This document shows positions 38,216 to 47,474 of a stretch of 64,000 nucleotides of DNA, in pieces. The stretch's first letter is position 1; the number at the start of each line of letters is the position of its first letter. The translations under genes were made by a program, and so were the position numbers. The stretch spans positions 1 to 64,000 of the forward strand of contig NZ_JBNJLK010000002.1 of the NCBI RefSeq assembly GCF_051195255.1, read 5' to 3'. The stretch is from Falsirhodobacter sp051195255 (lineage in GTDB: Bacteria > Pseudomonadota > Alphaproteobacteria > Rhodobacterales > Rhodobacteraceae). Below the pieces are notes generated by a model, which did not search any database, had not been told where the DNA came from, and worked only from the letters and a program-made list of their open reading frames with translations.

Positions 38216-38572
38216 TTACACCTGCTCCAGCAGCTCGATACGGTTTCCAAACGGATCGTTCAGATGGACCCGCCGGATCCCCGGCAGGTCCACATCGGGG
38301 CGGTAGGCGATGCCCGCCGCCCTCAGCCTTTCCAGGGCCACCTCCAGCGAGGCGACGCGGAAGGCCGGATGCGCCTTGCGGGCCGGGTGGAACGCCTCCT
38401 CCACCCCCATGTGCAGGCTGACATGACCCGCGCGGAACCAGACGCCGCCGCGGCCGCGCAGTACCTCGGGCTGCGGCTCCTCCTCGAACCCCAGAAGGGC
38501 GTAGAACCGCCGCGCCTCGTCATTGCCGCCCACGGGCATGACCAGCTGGATGTGGTGCAGATCAAGGATCAT
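38216..38572 (-). CDS. VOC (glyoxalase-fold) family protein
   Basis: A 118-aa protein. The paired beta-alpha-beta-beta-beta modules are visible: LHHIQLVMP with EARRFYALLGF, and HPAFRV with GIRRVHLNDPFGNRIEL. His, Glu metal-ligand positions are present (HHIQ, RIELLE). Substrate unknown. It is convergent with the phytase-like gene, with stop codons 3 bases apart. Confidence 0.88.
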   Translation of the reverse strand: MILDLHHIQLVMPVGGNDEARRFYALLGFEEEPQPEVLRGRGGVWFRAGHVSLHMGVEEAFHPARKAHPAFRVASLEVALERLRAAGIAYRPDVDLPGIRRVHLNDPFGNRIELLEQV

Positions 38573-38637
38573 TTTCGTTCCTCCTCAAGATTTCGTTGCT
38601 TGCGTTCCCTGCGGGTTTCGCCGTACACGCGCCCCGC

Positions 38638-38674
38638 CCCGGTCGCAGCCTACCCGGGTGATCAAAACAAGGGT
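38638..38674 (+). promoter_or_regulatory. preQ1-I-like riboswitch of the que operon
   Basis: A 5-bp P1 stem (CCCGG 38638-38642, CCGGG 38654-38658) encloses TCGCAGCCTAC, and the A-rich tail TGATCAAAACAAGGG follows. The loop TCGCAG and the tail CAAAACAAGGG match the compact preQ1-I aptamer (as in Thermoanaerobacter tengcongensis), where the tail folds back into a pseudoknot. The GGG doubles as the ribosome-binding site 9 bases before the queC ATG, so ligand binding should block translation. Confidence 0.82.
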
Positions 38675-38681
38675 TATAAAA

Positions 38682-39377
38682 ATGAAGACGATCGTCATCT
38701 GCTCCGGCGGGCTGGACTCCGTGTCGCTCGCGCATGTGCTGGCCGCCGAAGGGCAGCTTGCGGCACTGGTGTCCTTTGACTACGGCCAGCGTCACCGCAA
38801 GGAACTGGACTTCGCCGCCCGCGCCGCCACCCGGTTGGGCGTGCCGTTCCACCTGATCGACATGCGCGGCGTCGGCGCCGCGCTGACCGGGTCGGCCCTG
38901 ACCGACGACCTCGACGTGCCCGACGGCCACTACGCCGAAGACACGATGCGCATCACCGTCGTTCCCAACCGCAACGCCATCATGCTGACCACCGCCTTTG
39001 GCGTCGCGGCCGCGCAGGGGGCGGAGGCCGTGGCCACGGCCGTGCATGGCGGCGACCATTTCATCTATCCCGACTGCCGCCCCGCCTTCACCGACGCGTT
39101 CCAGGTGATGCAGGACGCGGCCTTGGACGGATACGCGAACGTGCGGCTGCTGACGCCCTACGTGCATCGCAGCAAGGGCGACATTGTGGCCGACGGCGCG
39201 CGCGTCGGCACGCCCTTCGCCGAAACCTGGTCCTGCTACAAGGGCGGCGACATCCATTGCGGCCGCTGCGGCACCTGCGTCGAACGGCGCGAGGCATTCG
39301 ATCTGGCGGGCGTTCCCGATCCCACCGAATACGCCGATCCCGACTTCTGGCGGCACGCGGTGGAGGGGCGCGCCTGA
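38682..39377 (+). CDS. queC: 7-cyano-7-deazaguanine (preQ0) synthase
   Basis: A 231-aa ATP-dependent enzyme converting carboxy-deazaguanine to preQ0. The PP-loop SGGLDSVSLAH is at 8-18. FDYGQRH and NRNAIML are family signatures and the zinc cluster is CYKGGDIHCGRCGTC near the C-terminus. The ATG at 38682 lies directly after the riboswitch tail. It is the first gene of queC-queD-queE-queF, each joined to the next by 1-4 base overlaps. Confidence 0.96.
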   Translation: MKTIVICSGGLDSVSLAHVLAAEGQLAALVSFDYGQRHRKELDFAARAATRLGVPFHLIDMRGVGAALTGSALTDDLDVPDGHYAEDTMRITVVPNRNAIMLTTAFGVAAAQGAEAVATAVHGGDHFIYPDCRPAFTDAFQVMQDAALDGYANVRLLTPYVHRSKGDIVADGARVGTPFAETWSCYKGGDIHCGRCGTCVERREAFDLAGVPDPTEYADPDFWRHAVEGRA

Positions 39378-39733
39378 TGTACCGGATCACCAAGGAATTC
39401 GCCTTCTGCGCCTCCCACCAGTTGTTCGGCCTGCCGGACGGGCACCAGTGCGGCCGCCTGCACGGCCACAACTACATCATCGTGGTCGAACTGGCCTCCG
39501 CCACCCTGAACGCCCACGGCTTCGTGCGGGACTACGGAGAGCTGAAGCCGCTGAAGGACTACATCGACACCACCTTTGACCATCGCCACCTGAACGAGGT
39601 GATGGACGACGATCTGGTGACGGCCGAAAAGCTGGCCAAGCACTTCCACGACTGGTGCTCGGTCCTGTGGCCCGAGGTGACGGCCGTGCGCGTGTCGGAA
39701 ACGCCGAAGACCTGGGCGGAATACCGGCCATGA
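39377..39733 (+). CDS. queD: 6-carboxy-tetrahydropterin synthase
   Basis: A 118-aa enzyme acting on dihydroneopterin triphosphate, the step after GTP cyclohydrolase. Zinc ligands are His14 (FCASHQL) and His29/His31 (LHGHNY); catalytic Cys25 and the triad residues in FDHRHLNE are present. The start ATG shares one base with the queC stop. Short form, normal length for QueD. Confidence 0.96.
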   Translation: MYRITKEFAFCASHQLFGLPDGHQCGRLHGHNYIIVVELASATLNAHGFVRDYGELKPLKDYIDTTFDHRHLNEVMDDDLVTAEKLAKHFHDWCSVLWPEVTAVRVSETPKTWAEYRP

Positions 39734-40425
39734 TCCGCATCTCCGAAATCTTCGGCCCGACCATCCAGGGGGAAGGCGTGCTGATCGGCCTGCCCACCGT
39801 CTTTGTCCGCTCGGGCGGGTGCGACTACCGGTGCAGCTGGTGCGACAGCCTGCACGCGGTGGACAGCGCCTTCCGCGACACCTGGACCCCCATGACCGCC
39901 GAAGCGATCCTGAGCCGGATCGAGGAGTTGTCGGGCGGCCGGCCGCTGACCGTGTCCCTGTCCGGTGGCAACCCTGCGATCCAGCCCTTCGGCCCGCTGA
40001 TCGCGGCGGGGCAGGACAAGGGGTATCGCTTCGCGCTGGAAACCCAGGGGTCCATCAGCCAGCCGTGGTTCGTGCGGCTGGACACGCTGGTCCTGTCGCC
40101 GAAGCCTCCCAGCAGTGGACAGGTGACCGATTGGGACGCCTTCGCGCGCTGCCTTCTGCCGGGGCCGGAGACCGTGATGAAGATCGTGATCTTCGACGAC
40201 GCCGATTACGACTTCGCGCGGGACGCGGCGGCCCGCTTCCCGCAACTGCCGCTGTATCTGCAACCGGGCAACCCGGTGGTGGACGAAACGGCGGCCGTCG
40301 ACCAGAACAGCCTCGTGGACCGGATGCTGTGGCTGATCGACAAGACCGTGGCGGATGGCTGGTTCAACCCGCGCATCCTGCCGCAACTGCATGTCATCCT
40401 TTGGGGCAACAAGAGGGGCGTATGA
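39730..40425 (+). CDS. queE: 7-carboxy-7-deazaguanine synthase (radical SAM)
   Basis: A 231-aa radical-SAM ring-contraction enzyme. The cluster motif is CDYRCSWC with Cys31, Cys35 and Cys38; the N-terminal FGPTIQGEG and later LSGGNPAIQ bind SAM. The first ATG overlaps the queD stop (ATGA). The neighbours complete the preQ0/preQ1 pathway. Confidence 0.96.
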   Translation: MIRISEIFGPTIQGEGVLIGLPTVFVRSGGCDYRCSWCDSLHAVDSAFRDTWTPMTAEAILSRIEELSGGRPLTVSLSGGNPAIQPFGPLIAAGQDKGYRFALETQGSISQPWFVRLDTLVLSPKPPSSGQVTDWDAFARCLLPGPETVMKIVIFDDADYDFARDAAARFPQLPLYLQPGNPVVDETAAVDQNSLVDRMLWLIDKTVADGWFNPRILPQLHVILWGNKRGV

Positions 40426-40886
40426 TGGAAGAGAATATCTATTCCGGGCTGAAGCAACTGGGCGGCGCGACCGTCATGCCCGCCTCGCCGGAGGAGGCCG
40501 TGCTGGAGCGGGTGAGGAACCCGCAGGACGTGTCCTATCTGGTGCGCTTCACCGCGCCGGAGTTCACCTCGCTCTGCCCCATGACGGGGCAGCCCGACTT
40601 CGCGCATCTGATGATCGATTACGTTCCCGGCGACTGGCTGGTGGAATCGAAGTCGCTGAAGCTGTTCCTGGGCGCCTTCCGGAATCACGGCGCATTCCAC
40701 GAGGATTGCTCCGTCATGATCGCGCGGCGGTTGGTGGAGTTTCTGGATCCGCAATGGCTGCGCATCGGCGCCTACTGGTATCCGCGCGGCGGCATCCCGA
40801 TCGACGTCTTCTGGCAGACGGGGGAACCGCCGAAAGGCGTGTGGATCCCCGAACAGGGCGTGCCGCCCTATCGCGGACGCGGCTAA
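40422..40886 (+). CDS. queF: preQ0 reductase (NADPH-dependent), YkvM-type
   Basis: A 154-aa T-fold enzyme reducing preQ0 to preQ1. Catalytic Cys52 is in SLCPMTGQPDF with the general acid Asp59, and the NADPH motif ESKSLKLFLGAFRNH follows. The unimodular short form fits YkvM. Its ATG overlaps the queE stop. Because the product preQ1 is the ligand of the upstream aptamer, the operon has end-product feedback. Confidence 0.95.
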   Translation: MMEENIYSGLKQLGGATVMPASPEEAVLERVRNPQDVSYLVRFTAPEFTSLCPMTGQPDFAHLMIDYVPGDWLVESKSLKLFLGAFRNHGAFHEDCSVMIARRLVEFLDPQWLRIGAYWYPRGGIPIDVFWQTGEPPKGVWIPEQGVPPYRGRG

Positions 40887-40921
40887 GGGAAATTGCGTCC
40901 GGGGCGCGGGCAGGATAACCC

Positions 40922-41554
40922 ATGGGCATGTTCCGCCGCGCCCTTGCCTTCGCCCTTCTTGCCGCCTCGCCCGTCGGGGCGCATCCGCATGTGTTCGTCG
41001 ACGTGTCCGCTGGCTTTCGGGTCGAACAGGGCACGCTGACGGGGCTGCGGATCGTCTGGCTGTATGACGCCTTTTCCACTCTTGTTCTGTATGACCAGCT
41101 TTGGCTGGACGAAGATGGCGATGGCCAACTGGACGCCGGGGATCTGGCCAAGATCGCGGCCGGCGAAACCGAATGGGCCGAGGATTACGAGGGCGATACC
41201 TACCTGTTCAAGGGAGACGCCAAGGTGGCGCTGGGCCGCCCCGAACACGGCACCGCCCGCATGGTGGGCGACCGGGCCGAGGTGACGTTCGACCTTCCGT
41301 TGGCCGATCCCTTGTCCATCGCGGGGCAGGAGGTGGTGTTGAAGATGTACGCCCCCGACTACTACTACGCCTACACCGCGAAGGAGGTTCTGGACACGCC
41401 TGCCGGATGCCGCAGCCGGATTGTGCCCTTCGTTCCCGACAGCGTCAGCCGCCGCCTTCAGGCCGAACTGGCCCGCCTCGGCACCGAGGAGATGCCGGAC
41501 GATCCCAACATAGGCGCCAACTTCGCCGAGGAGGTCCGTCTGGCATGCGACTGA
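40922..41554 (+). CDS. DUF1007 family periplasmic protein
   Basis: A 210-aa protein with a signal peptide ending SPVGAHPHVFVD; the HPHVFVD start is the DUF1007 signature. An EF-hand-like DEDGDGQLDAGDL at about 63 suggests calcium or metal binding. It overlaps the NicO-type transporter gene by 10 bases; this pair is conserved and suggests a periplasmic metal chaperone for the transporter. Confidence 0.88.
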   Translation: MGMFRRALAFALLAASPVGAHPHVFVDVSAGFRVEQGTLTGLRIVWLYDAFSTLVLYDQLWLDEDGDGQLDAGDLAKIAAGETEWAEDYEGDTYLFKGDAKVALGRPEHGTARMVGDRAEVTFDLPLADPLSIAGQEVVLKMYAPDYYYAYTAKEVLDTPAGCRSRIVPFVPDSVSRRLQAELARLGTEEMPDDPNIGANFAEEVRLACD

Positions 41555-42414
41555 CCCTCAGCCTGCTGGCGGCGCTGGTTCTGGCGGCGGGTCTGGTGCT
41601 GCTGGGCGATCATTACGTGCTGGCGGCCAGCGGCTGGGCGTCGCAGTTCAAGTTCCGCGTGCAGAGCGACATGGCGGCCGTGATCCGGGCCATCAAGGCC
41701 GGCGAACCCGCCGCCTTCTGGACCCTGATCATGCTGAGCGGGAGCTACGGCTTCCTGCACGCGCTGGGCCCGGGCCACGGCAAGGTGCTGCTGGGCGGCT
41801 CGGCGATCGGATCGGCCATCCGGCCCCTGCGAATGTTCGCGGTCGGGGCGGCCGCCAGCCTTGCGCAGGCGCTGAGTGCGATCCTTCTGGTGCTGGTGAC
41901 GGTGAACCTCCTGTCCCTCACCTCGCAGCAGGCGTCGGCGGTGGCCGAAGGGGCGATGTCCGCCGTCAGCCGCATCGCCATCCTCGTCATCGGGGGCGTT
42001 CTGGTGTGGCGGGGCGTGAAGGCGTTGCGGCAGGCGGGCCACCGGCATCACGCCCATTGCGGATGCGGCCACGCCCACAGCCCGACGGCGCAGGACGTGG
42101 TTGCCCTTGGCACCCCCCGCGACATCGCCGCCCTGATCCTGAGCGTGGCCGCGCGCCCTTGCACGGGGGCCATCTTCCTGCTGGTGATCACCTGGCATCT
42201 GGGCATTCCGGTCGCGGGGATCTGCGGCGTGTTGGCCATGGGCTTCGGGACCGCGTTTCTGAACAGCCTTGCCATCGGCGGGGGACTGGCCGCGCGGCGG
42301 GTGGCCGGTCTGGGCGCCCGCATGTCGGGCATAGGGGCGCTGCGCACGGCCGGCCTGCTTCAGGTGGCCGCGGGGGGCGCGGTGATCGGCCTGTCCGCGT
42401 TGGCGGTGGTCTAG
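41545..42414 (+). CDS. NicO/RcnA-type nickel/cobalt (or zinc) transporter
   Basis: A 289-aa membrane protein with about seven hydrophobic helices. The signature GFLHALGPGHGKVLL is the HX4DH-like site of the family, and GHRHHAHCGCGHAHS is the cytoplasmic metal-binding loop. SVAARPCTGAIFLLVI is a second conserved helix. The ATG at 41545 lies within the end of the DUF1007 gene. Export or import and the exact metal cannot be told from sequence. Confidence 0.88.
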   Translation: MRLTLSLLAALVLAAGLVLLGDHYVLAASGWASQFKFRVQSDMAAVIRAIKAGEPAAFWTLIMLSGSYGFLHALGPGHGKVLLGGSAIGSAIRPLRMFAVGAAASLAQALSAILLVLVTVNLLSLTSQQASAVAEGAMSAVSRIAILVIGGVLVWRGVKALRQAGHRHHAHCGCGHAHSPTAQDVVALGTPRDIAALILSVAARPCTGAIFLLVITWHLGIPVAGICGVLAMGFGTAFLNSLAIGGGLAARRVAGLGARMSGIGALRTAGLLQVAAGGAVIGLSALAVV

Positions 42415-42415
42415 G

Positions 42416-42775
42416 ATGGACAACATCCTGAACCTGACGGGCCGGGTGCTGATCGCCCTGCTGTTTCTGGGCGGAGCGGTCCAGAAGTTGGCCGATCCCG
42501 GTCCGGTGCAGGGCATGATCGCAAGCCTCGGCCTGCCGACTGTCCTGGTCTGGCCCGTGGGGCTGTTCGACGGGATCGCGGCCGTGCTTCTGGTGACGGG
42601 CCCGCGCGTGCGGCAGGTGGCGCTGGTGATGGCGGCCTATTGCCTCCTCACCAGCTGGTTCCATTGGCAGCTTCGGGCCGATCCGTGGCAGGTCACGATC
42701 TTCGTGAAGAACTGGGCCATTGCTGGCGGCCTTCTGGTCCTGGCCGCCAGCGGTCCGGGGCGCTTCGCTCGCTAG
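42416..42775 (+). CDS. DoxX family membrane protein
   Basis: A 119-aa protein with four predicted helices. LTGRVLIALLFLGGAVQKL and the glycine-rich second helix are DoxX-like. It starts 1 base after the transporter stop codon, so is co-translated with it. The function of small DoxX proteins is largely unknown. Its end overlaps the convergent M20 gene by 4 bases. Confidence 0.82.
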   Translation: MDNILNLTGRVLIALLFLGGAVQKLADPGPVQGMIASLGLPTVLVWPVGLFDGIAAVLLVTGPRVRQVALVMAAYCLLTSWFHWQLRADPWQVTIFVKNWAIAGGLLVLAASGPGRFAR

Positions 42776-43980
42776 ACCTCCATCCCCGCCGTGCCAAGAA
42801 TGGCGGCCAGCGCGGCGTTCAGCCCGCGCAGGGACAACTCCGGCTCCACGTCGATCCATTCCTCCAGCGTATGGGCGCGCCCGCCCGCGCCGCCGCTGCC
42901 GAACTTCACCGCCGGGATCCCCAGGCTCATCGGGATGTTCGCGTCGGTGGAAGAGGCGGAGAGCACCGGCGTGAAGCCGAAGGCGCGGATCGCCTCCATG
43001 GACGCGGTGACGATGCGCTGGTCATGCGCCGTGCCGCCCGCGGGACGCGCGCCGATCTGCGCCGCCTCGGCCCGGACGGGACCGTTCGCAGTGTCGCCGC
43101 GCGCGTTCTCGTTCTCCACCGCCGTGGCGATCAGGCGGTGCATCTCGGCGTCGATCCGCGCCAGCTCGGCGGGTGAGGTGGAGCGCAGGTCCACTTCCAC
43201 CCACACCTCCTCGGGGATAGCGTTGATGGAGGTGCCGCCCCCGAACACGCTTGCGCAATAGGAGGTGCGGGGATCGGCCGGCACCTCCATCTTCGACAGG
43301 CCGACCAGCATCTCCCCCATGGCATAGGCGGGGTTGACGGTGCCGAAGGCACCAAGGCTGTGCCCGCCCGGCCCTCGGAACGTCACGCGGTAGCGGTTCG
43401 ACCCCACGGCCCCCGTGACCAGATCCGGCGTCTCGATCCCGTCGATGGTGAAGAAGGCGGCCACCTTGTCGCGGTAATCCCCTTCGGTGAAGAAGTGGCG
43501 CACGCCGCGCAGGTCGCCTTTGCCTTCTTCCCCCACGTCGCCCATGAAAAGGAGGTCATGCTCGGTCCGGATGTTCGCGGCGTCCAGCGCGCGGACAAAG
43601 GCCAGAAGCGCCGCCAGCCCGCGCGTGTCGTCGCCCACGCCGGGGGCGAACAGCTTCGTGCCCTCGCGCCGCACGGTCACGTCCGTGCCTTCGGGAAACA
43701 CCGTGTCCAGATGGGCCGACACGACGACCAGCGACCCGTTGCCCCGCCCACGCCGCAGGCCCGTCACGTTGCCGATGGCGTCGGTGGTCACATCCTCCAG
43801 CCCGTGCGCGCGGAACAGGTCGGCATAGGCGGCCGCGCGCCGTTCCTCCTTGAAGGGCGGGGCGGGGATTTCCGTCAGAGTGACGATCTCCTCCACGAAG
43901 CGGTCGTGCCCAGCCCGCAGCGCGTCGGTCGCTGTCGTGAACGAGGGGTGGGAGAGGATGGTGGTCATGTCGAACGTCAT
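42772..43980 (-). CDS. M20 family metallopeptidase (PepT-like)
   Basis: A 402-aa zinc aminopeptidase or deacylase. Metal ligands are in VVSAHLDTVFPEG, GVGDDTRGLAALLAF, GDVGEEGKGDLRG and the final AHTLEEWI. The lid domain contains GPGGHSLGAFG. The ATG at 43980 is chosen with AAGGAG 7 bases upstream; an ATG 6 bases earlier is too close to that site. Substrate unknown, probably a small peptide or acylated amino acid. Confidence 0.9.
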   Translation of the reverse strand: MTFDMTTILSHPSFTTATDALRAGHDRFVEEIVTLTEIPAPPFKEERRAAAYADLFRAHGLEDVTTDAIGNVTGLRRGRGNGSLVVVSAHLDTVFPEGTDVTVRREGTKLFAPGVGDDTRGLAALLAFVRALDAANIRTEHDLLFMGDVGEEGKGDLRGVRHFFTEGDYRDKVAAFFTIDGIETPDLVTGAVGSNRYRVTFRGPGGHSLGAFGTVNPAYAMGEMLVGLSKMEVPADPRTSYCASVFGGGTSINAIPEEVWVEVDLRSTSPAELARIDAEMHRLIATAVENENARGDTANGPVRAEAAQIGARPAGGTAHDQRIVTASMEAIRAFGFTPVLSASSTDANIPMSLGIPAVKFGSGGAGGRAHTLEEWIDVEPELSLRGLNAALAAILGTAGMEV

Positions 43981-44151
43981 GGGCATGCTCCTTTGTGGGA
44001 CCACCTTTTTCCGGACGGCGCGCCAATGCAAGGCCACGGACCCGTGAAGAAAGACCGTGCGCCGCCGGAAGGCTGGATGTAAGCCGATTCCCAGGTCGCG
44101 CGCCGTGCCCGGAGGCCGCACCACCCAAAGACCGGGCCGACGGAGGTGCAT

Positions 44152-45465
44152 GTGAGTTTCTTTCCCCGCTGGACGCCCGCCACGGGCCCCCTGGTGCAGC
44201 CGGACGAACGGCTGGGCTGGGGCGCCACGGTTCCCCTTGGCCTGCAACATCTTGTGGCGATGTCGGGCTCGACCATCCTCGCGCCGCTTTTGATGGGGTT
44301 CGATCCGAACCTCGCCATCCTGTTTTCGGGCATCGGCACGCTGATCTTCTTTGTCGTCACGCGCGGCCGGGTGCCGAGCTACCTCGGCTCCTCCTTCGCG
44401 TTCATTGCCGTGGTCATCGCGGCGACGGGCTATGCGGGGCAGGGGGCGAACGCGAACATCGGCGTGGCGCTGGGCGGGATCATCGCCTGCGGGCTCCTCT
44501 ATGCGCTGATCGGCGCGCTGGTGATGGCCACGGGCACGGCTTGGGTCGAAAAGCTGATGCCACCGACCGTCACGGGGGCCGTGGGCGCGGCCATCGGCCT
44601 GAACCTCGCCCCCGTCGCCACGCAAGGGATCGAGGGGACCGGCCCGCACATGCTGGTGGCGCTGCTGACGGTGCTGGCGGTCGGGCTGGTCGCGGTCTAC
44701 GCCCCGCCCGCCATTCGCCGCGTGTCGATCCTTGCGGGCATCCTTATGGGCTACGCCGCCGTGCTGATCCTGGGCAACGGCCTTGGCCTTCTGCCTGGGG
44801 TCGATTTCAGGGCGCTGGCCACCGCGCCGTGGTTCGGCTGGCCCACCTTCCACGCGCCGGTGTTCGACAGCCGCGCGATCTGGCTGATCGCCCCCGTCGC
44901 CGTCATCCTGGTGGCCGAGAATCTGGGCCACATCAAGGCCATCGGCGCGATGACGGGCCGCCCCATGGACCGCTGGATCGGACCCGGCTTCATCGGCGAC
45001 GGGATCGCCACGATGGTGTCGGGCGCCGGCGGCGGCACCGGCGTCACCACCTATGCCGAAAACATGGGCGTCATGGCCGTCACGCGCGTCTTCTCCACGC
45101 TCGTCTTCGTGGTGGCGGCGGTGGTGGCGATCTTCCTCGGCTTCTCGCCTAAGTTCGGGGCGCTGCTGGGCACGATCCCGGCGCCCGTACTGGGCGGATT
45201 GTCGGTCGTGGTGTTCGGCCTGATCGCCGCCGCCATGGTGCGGCTGTGGGTGGACAACCGCGTCGACTTTTCCGACCCGCGCAACCTGATCACAGTGGGG
45301 GTCACGCTGGTCTTCGGGGCGGGCAATTTCGGCATCACCCTGGGCGGCTTCACCGTCGAAGGGATCGGCACGGCGACGGTCGCGGCCATCGTGCTTTATC
45401 AGCTTCTGGGCCTGCGCCGCGCCGACCGGGTCGTCCTGCCCATGGACGAGGCGTCGGGCCGCTAG
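44152..45465 (+). CDS. xanthine/uracil permease (NCS2)
   Basis: A 437-aa transporter with about 14 membrane segments. VPLGLQHLVAMSGSTILAP at the N-terminus, the TVTGAVGAAIGLNLAP loop, VAENLGHIKAIG and GTGVTTYAENMGVMAVT are the uracil-xanthine permease motifs. The start is taken as GTG 44152 with GGAGG at 6 bases, although GTG 44146 is possible. It is convergent with the MFS gene, overlapping by 4 bases. Confidence 0.92.
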   Translation: MSFFPRWTPATGPLVQPDERLGWGATVPLGLQHLVAMSGSTILAPLLMGFDPNLAILFSGIGTLIFFVVTRGRVPSYLGSSFAFIAVVIAATGYAGQGANANIGVALGGIIACGLLYALIGALVMATGTAWVEKLMPPTVTGAVGAAIGLNLAPVATQGIEGTGPHMLVALLTVLAVGLVAVYAPPAIRRVSILAGILMGYAAVLILGNGLGLLPGVDFRALATAPWFGWPTFHAPVFDSRAIWLIAPVAVILVAENLGHIKAIGAMTGRPMDRWIGPGFIGDGIATMVSGAGGGTGVTTYAENMGVMAVTRVFSTLVFVVAAVVAIFLGFSPKFGALLGTIPAPVLGGLSVVVFGLIAAAMVRLWVDNRVDFSDPRNLITVGVTLVFGAGNFGITLGGFTVEGIGTATVAAIVLYQLLGLRRADRVVLPMDEASGR

Positions 45466-46625
45466 GCCCGCCGTTCCAAAGCCAGAAACGCGGCAAGCGC
45501 CAATGTGGGCGCCGCCATCCCGACCAGCGCGGCCGCCAGCCAGCCGCCTTGGTCATAGGCGAAGGCGCCAAAGGCCGAACCGGCGGCGCCGCCCACGAAG
45601 AACGCGGCCATGAACAGCCCGTTCAGCCGGTTGCGCGTCGCGGCGCCCAGCGTGAAGATCTCCCGTTGGCTGAGGACGAGGTTCAGGCTGATCGCCGCGT
45701 CCAGCGCGATCGCCGCCACGGTCAGCGCGATCACCCCCGGCGCCAGCGACAGGGCAAAGGCGGCGATGGCCAGCAGCAGGGCCGACAGCGTCGCCATCCG
45801 CGTGTGGCCCGCATCGGCCAGCCGGCCCGCGACCGGCGCGATCAGCGCGCCTGCCACCCCCGCCAGTGCAAAGAGGGCGATGCCCCGCTGGTCCAGCCCG
45901 TAGCGTTCGGCCAGCAGCAGCGGCGTCACGGTCCAGAACAGGCTGAACACCGAAAACAGCGCCGTGTGATACAGGGCCCGGCGCCGCAGCACTGGCGTGT
46001 CCCGCACCAGCCCCATCATCGAATGGAGGAGGGCCCCATAGCTCATCCCGCCCTGCGGCACGCGTTGCGGAAGGCGCAGGCGCAGGGCCGCGGCCAACCC
46101 CACCATGGCGGCCCCCGACAGCGCATACACCATGTGCCACCCCGCCACATCGGCGATCAGGGCCGACACGGGCCGCGCCAGCATGATGCCCAGCATCAGA
46201 CCGCTCATGACATTGCCGACGGTGCGGCCGCGCGTGGCGTCGTCGGCAAGGGCGGCGGCGAAGGGCACCAGCACCTGCACGGCCACCGCACCCAGACCGA
46301 TGGCCAGTCCTGCCGTGAGGAACACAGCCGCCGACCCGGCCAGCCCCGCGACCACCAGCGCCACCGTCAAGCCCCCCATAAGTGCAAGAACCAGGCGGCG
46401 GTTTTCCACCAGATCCCCCAAGGGCACCAGAAACAGCAACCCAAGCCCGTAGCCGATCTGCGTCAGTGTCACGGTCAGGCCCGCCGCGCCGGGCGACAGG
46501 CCCAGATCGCGTGCGATGGGTCCGGCCAGCGGTTGCGGATAATACAGGTTCGCCACGATCAGCCCGCAGGCGGCGGCGAACAGAAAGACAAGCCCGCGGG
46601 ACAGCGGGCGGGAAGGATCGGTCAT
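45462..46625 (-). CDS. MFS transporter
   Basis: A 387-aa twelve-helix transporter. The loop 2-3 motif is GDLVENRRLVLAL, and PLAGPIARDLGLSPGAAGLTVTLTQIGYGLG is typical of the drug-efflux-like MFS branch. Substrate unknown. It stands alone between convergent and tandem neighbours. Confidence 0.92.
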   Translation of the reverse strand: MTDPSRPLSRGLVFLFAAACGLIVANLYYPQPLAGPIARDLGLSPGAAGLTVTLTQIGYGLGLLFLVPLGDLVENRRLVLALMGGLTVALVVAGLAGSAAVFLTAGLAIGLGAVAVQVLVPFAAALADDATRGRTVGNVMSGLMLGIMLARPVSALIADVAGWHMVYALSGAAMVGLAAALRLRLPQRVPQGGMSYGALLHSMMGLVRDTPVLRRRALYHTALFSVFSLFWTVTPLLLAERYGLDQRGIALFALAGVAGALIAPVAGRLADAGHTRMATLSALLLAIAAFALSLAPGVIALTVAAIALDAAISLNLVLSQREIFTLGAATRNRLNGLFMAAFFVGGAAGSAFGAFAYDQGGWLAAALVGMAAPTLALAAFLALERRA

Positions 46626-46693
46626 GGAAGCCTCGGGGAGGATGCGTCGTTCGCGCGCACCCTAGCGCCGGAGCCTTGCCGGCGCATCCCCGT

Positions 46694-47236
46694 TCAAGAC
46701 AGGCTGGCCGCGCGGTAGATGAAGCCGTAGGTCGGATAGACGGCGCCGAAGCTGTTGTAGCGGTTCTGCACGCGCACCTGCGACCAGTCGTTCTTTTCGG
46801 ACACGTCGATCACCATCGTGTCGGTGGTGATGCGGTTGCGCTCCCAGTTCGCCTGATCGACCAGGATGCGCCGCGAATCCACCACATGCGACACCACGGC
46901 GACATGGCCCATTGGCATCTTGTTCGTCTTGCGGAACGTCAGAACCGACCCCGCCACCGGCATGCGGCCCTTCGGATAATCGCGGCCGGCACCTTCCCAC
47001 CACGTCCAGGCGTTGCCCTTGATCTCGATCCCCGACACGGCACGGGCGAAGGGGACGCACCAGATCCGGCGCAGGTGGCGCATGTCCTGCGTGGCGTCGT
47101 GCACGGCCACCCGAAGATCGTCGCGGGTCATCTGTTCCACGTACACCTGACGCGCGCCTTCGTCGGCAAAGGCCGCGCCCGGCAGGGCCAAGGAAAGCAC
47201 AAGAAGAACCCGTCCGAAAAATCCGGCCATCCGCAT
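46694..47236 (-). CDS. exported CHAP-domain amidase
   Basis: A 180-aa protein with a signal peptide ending PGAAFA. The CHAP catalytic pair is Cys60 in IWCVPFARAVSG and His111 in MGHVAVV, with a further polar residue in ILVDQANW. Such proteins cut peptidoglycan cross-bridges or amide bonds. The ATG at 47236 has a weak ribosome-binding site. It is transcribed away from the DgoK-like gene. Confidence 0.88.
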   Translation of the reverse strand: MRMAGFFGRVLLVLSLALPGAAFADEGARQVYVEQMTRDDLRVAVHDATQDMRHLRRIWCVPFARAVSGIEIKGNAWTWWEGAGRDYPKGRMPVAGSVLTFRKTNKMPMGHVAVVSHVVDSRRILVDQANWERNRITTDTMVIDVSEKNDWSQVRVQNRYNSFGAVYPTYGFIYRAASLS

Positions 47237-47474
47237 TGTCCGCAATATCCCCAATCCGCAGGTGCTGGACCTGCCGCGCCTGCCCCATACAGACGTCATG
47301 TCGCCAATCTTCTTTCCGCGAAACCTTGTCCCCGAAGCAACCTCTTGAGCGCGGGGATCCGTGACCTGCGCGAAATCTTGCCCATTGTTCCACTTTTCCG
47401 GGAACAAACCCGCTTGGGGGTCACCAAGGCCGCTGACCATTGATCTTGACCTTCCAATCGCCCATGTGCCGCAG

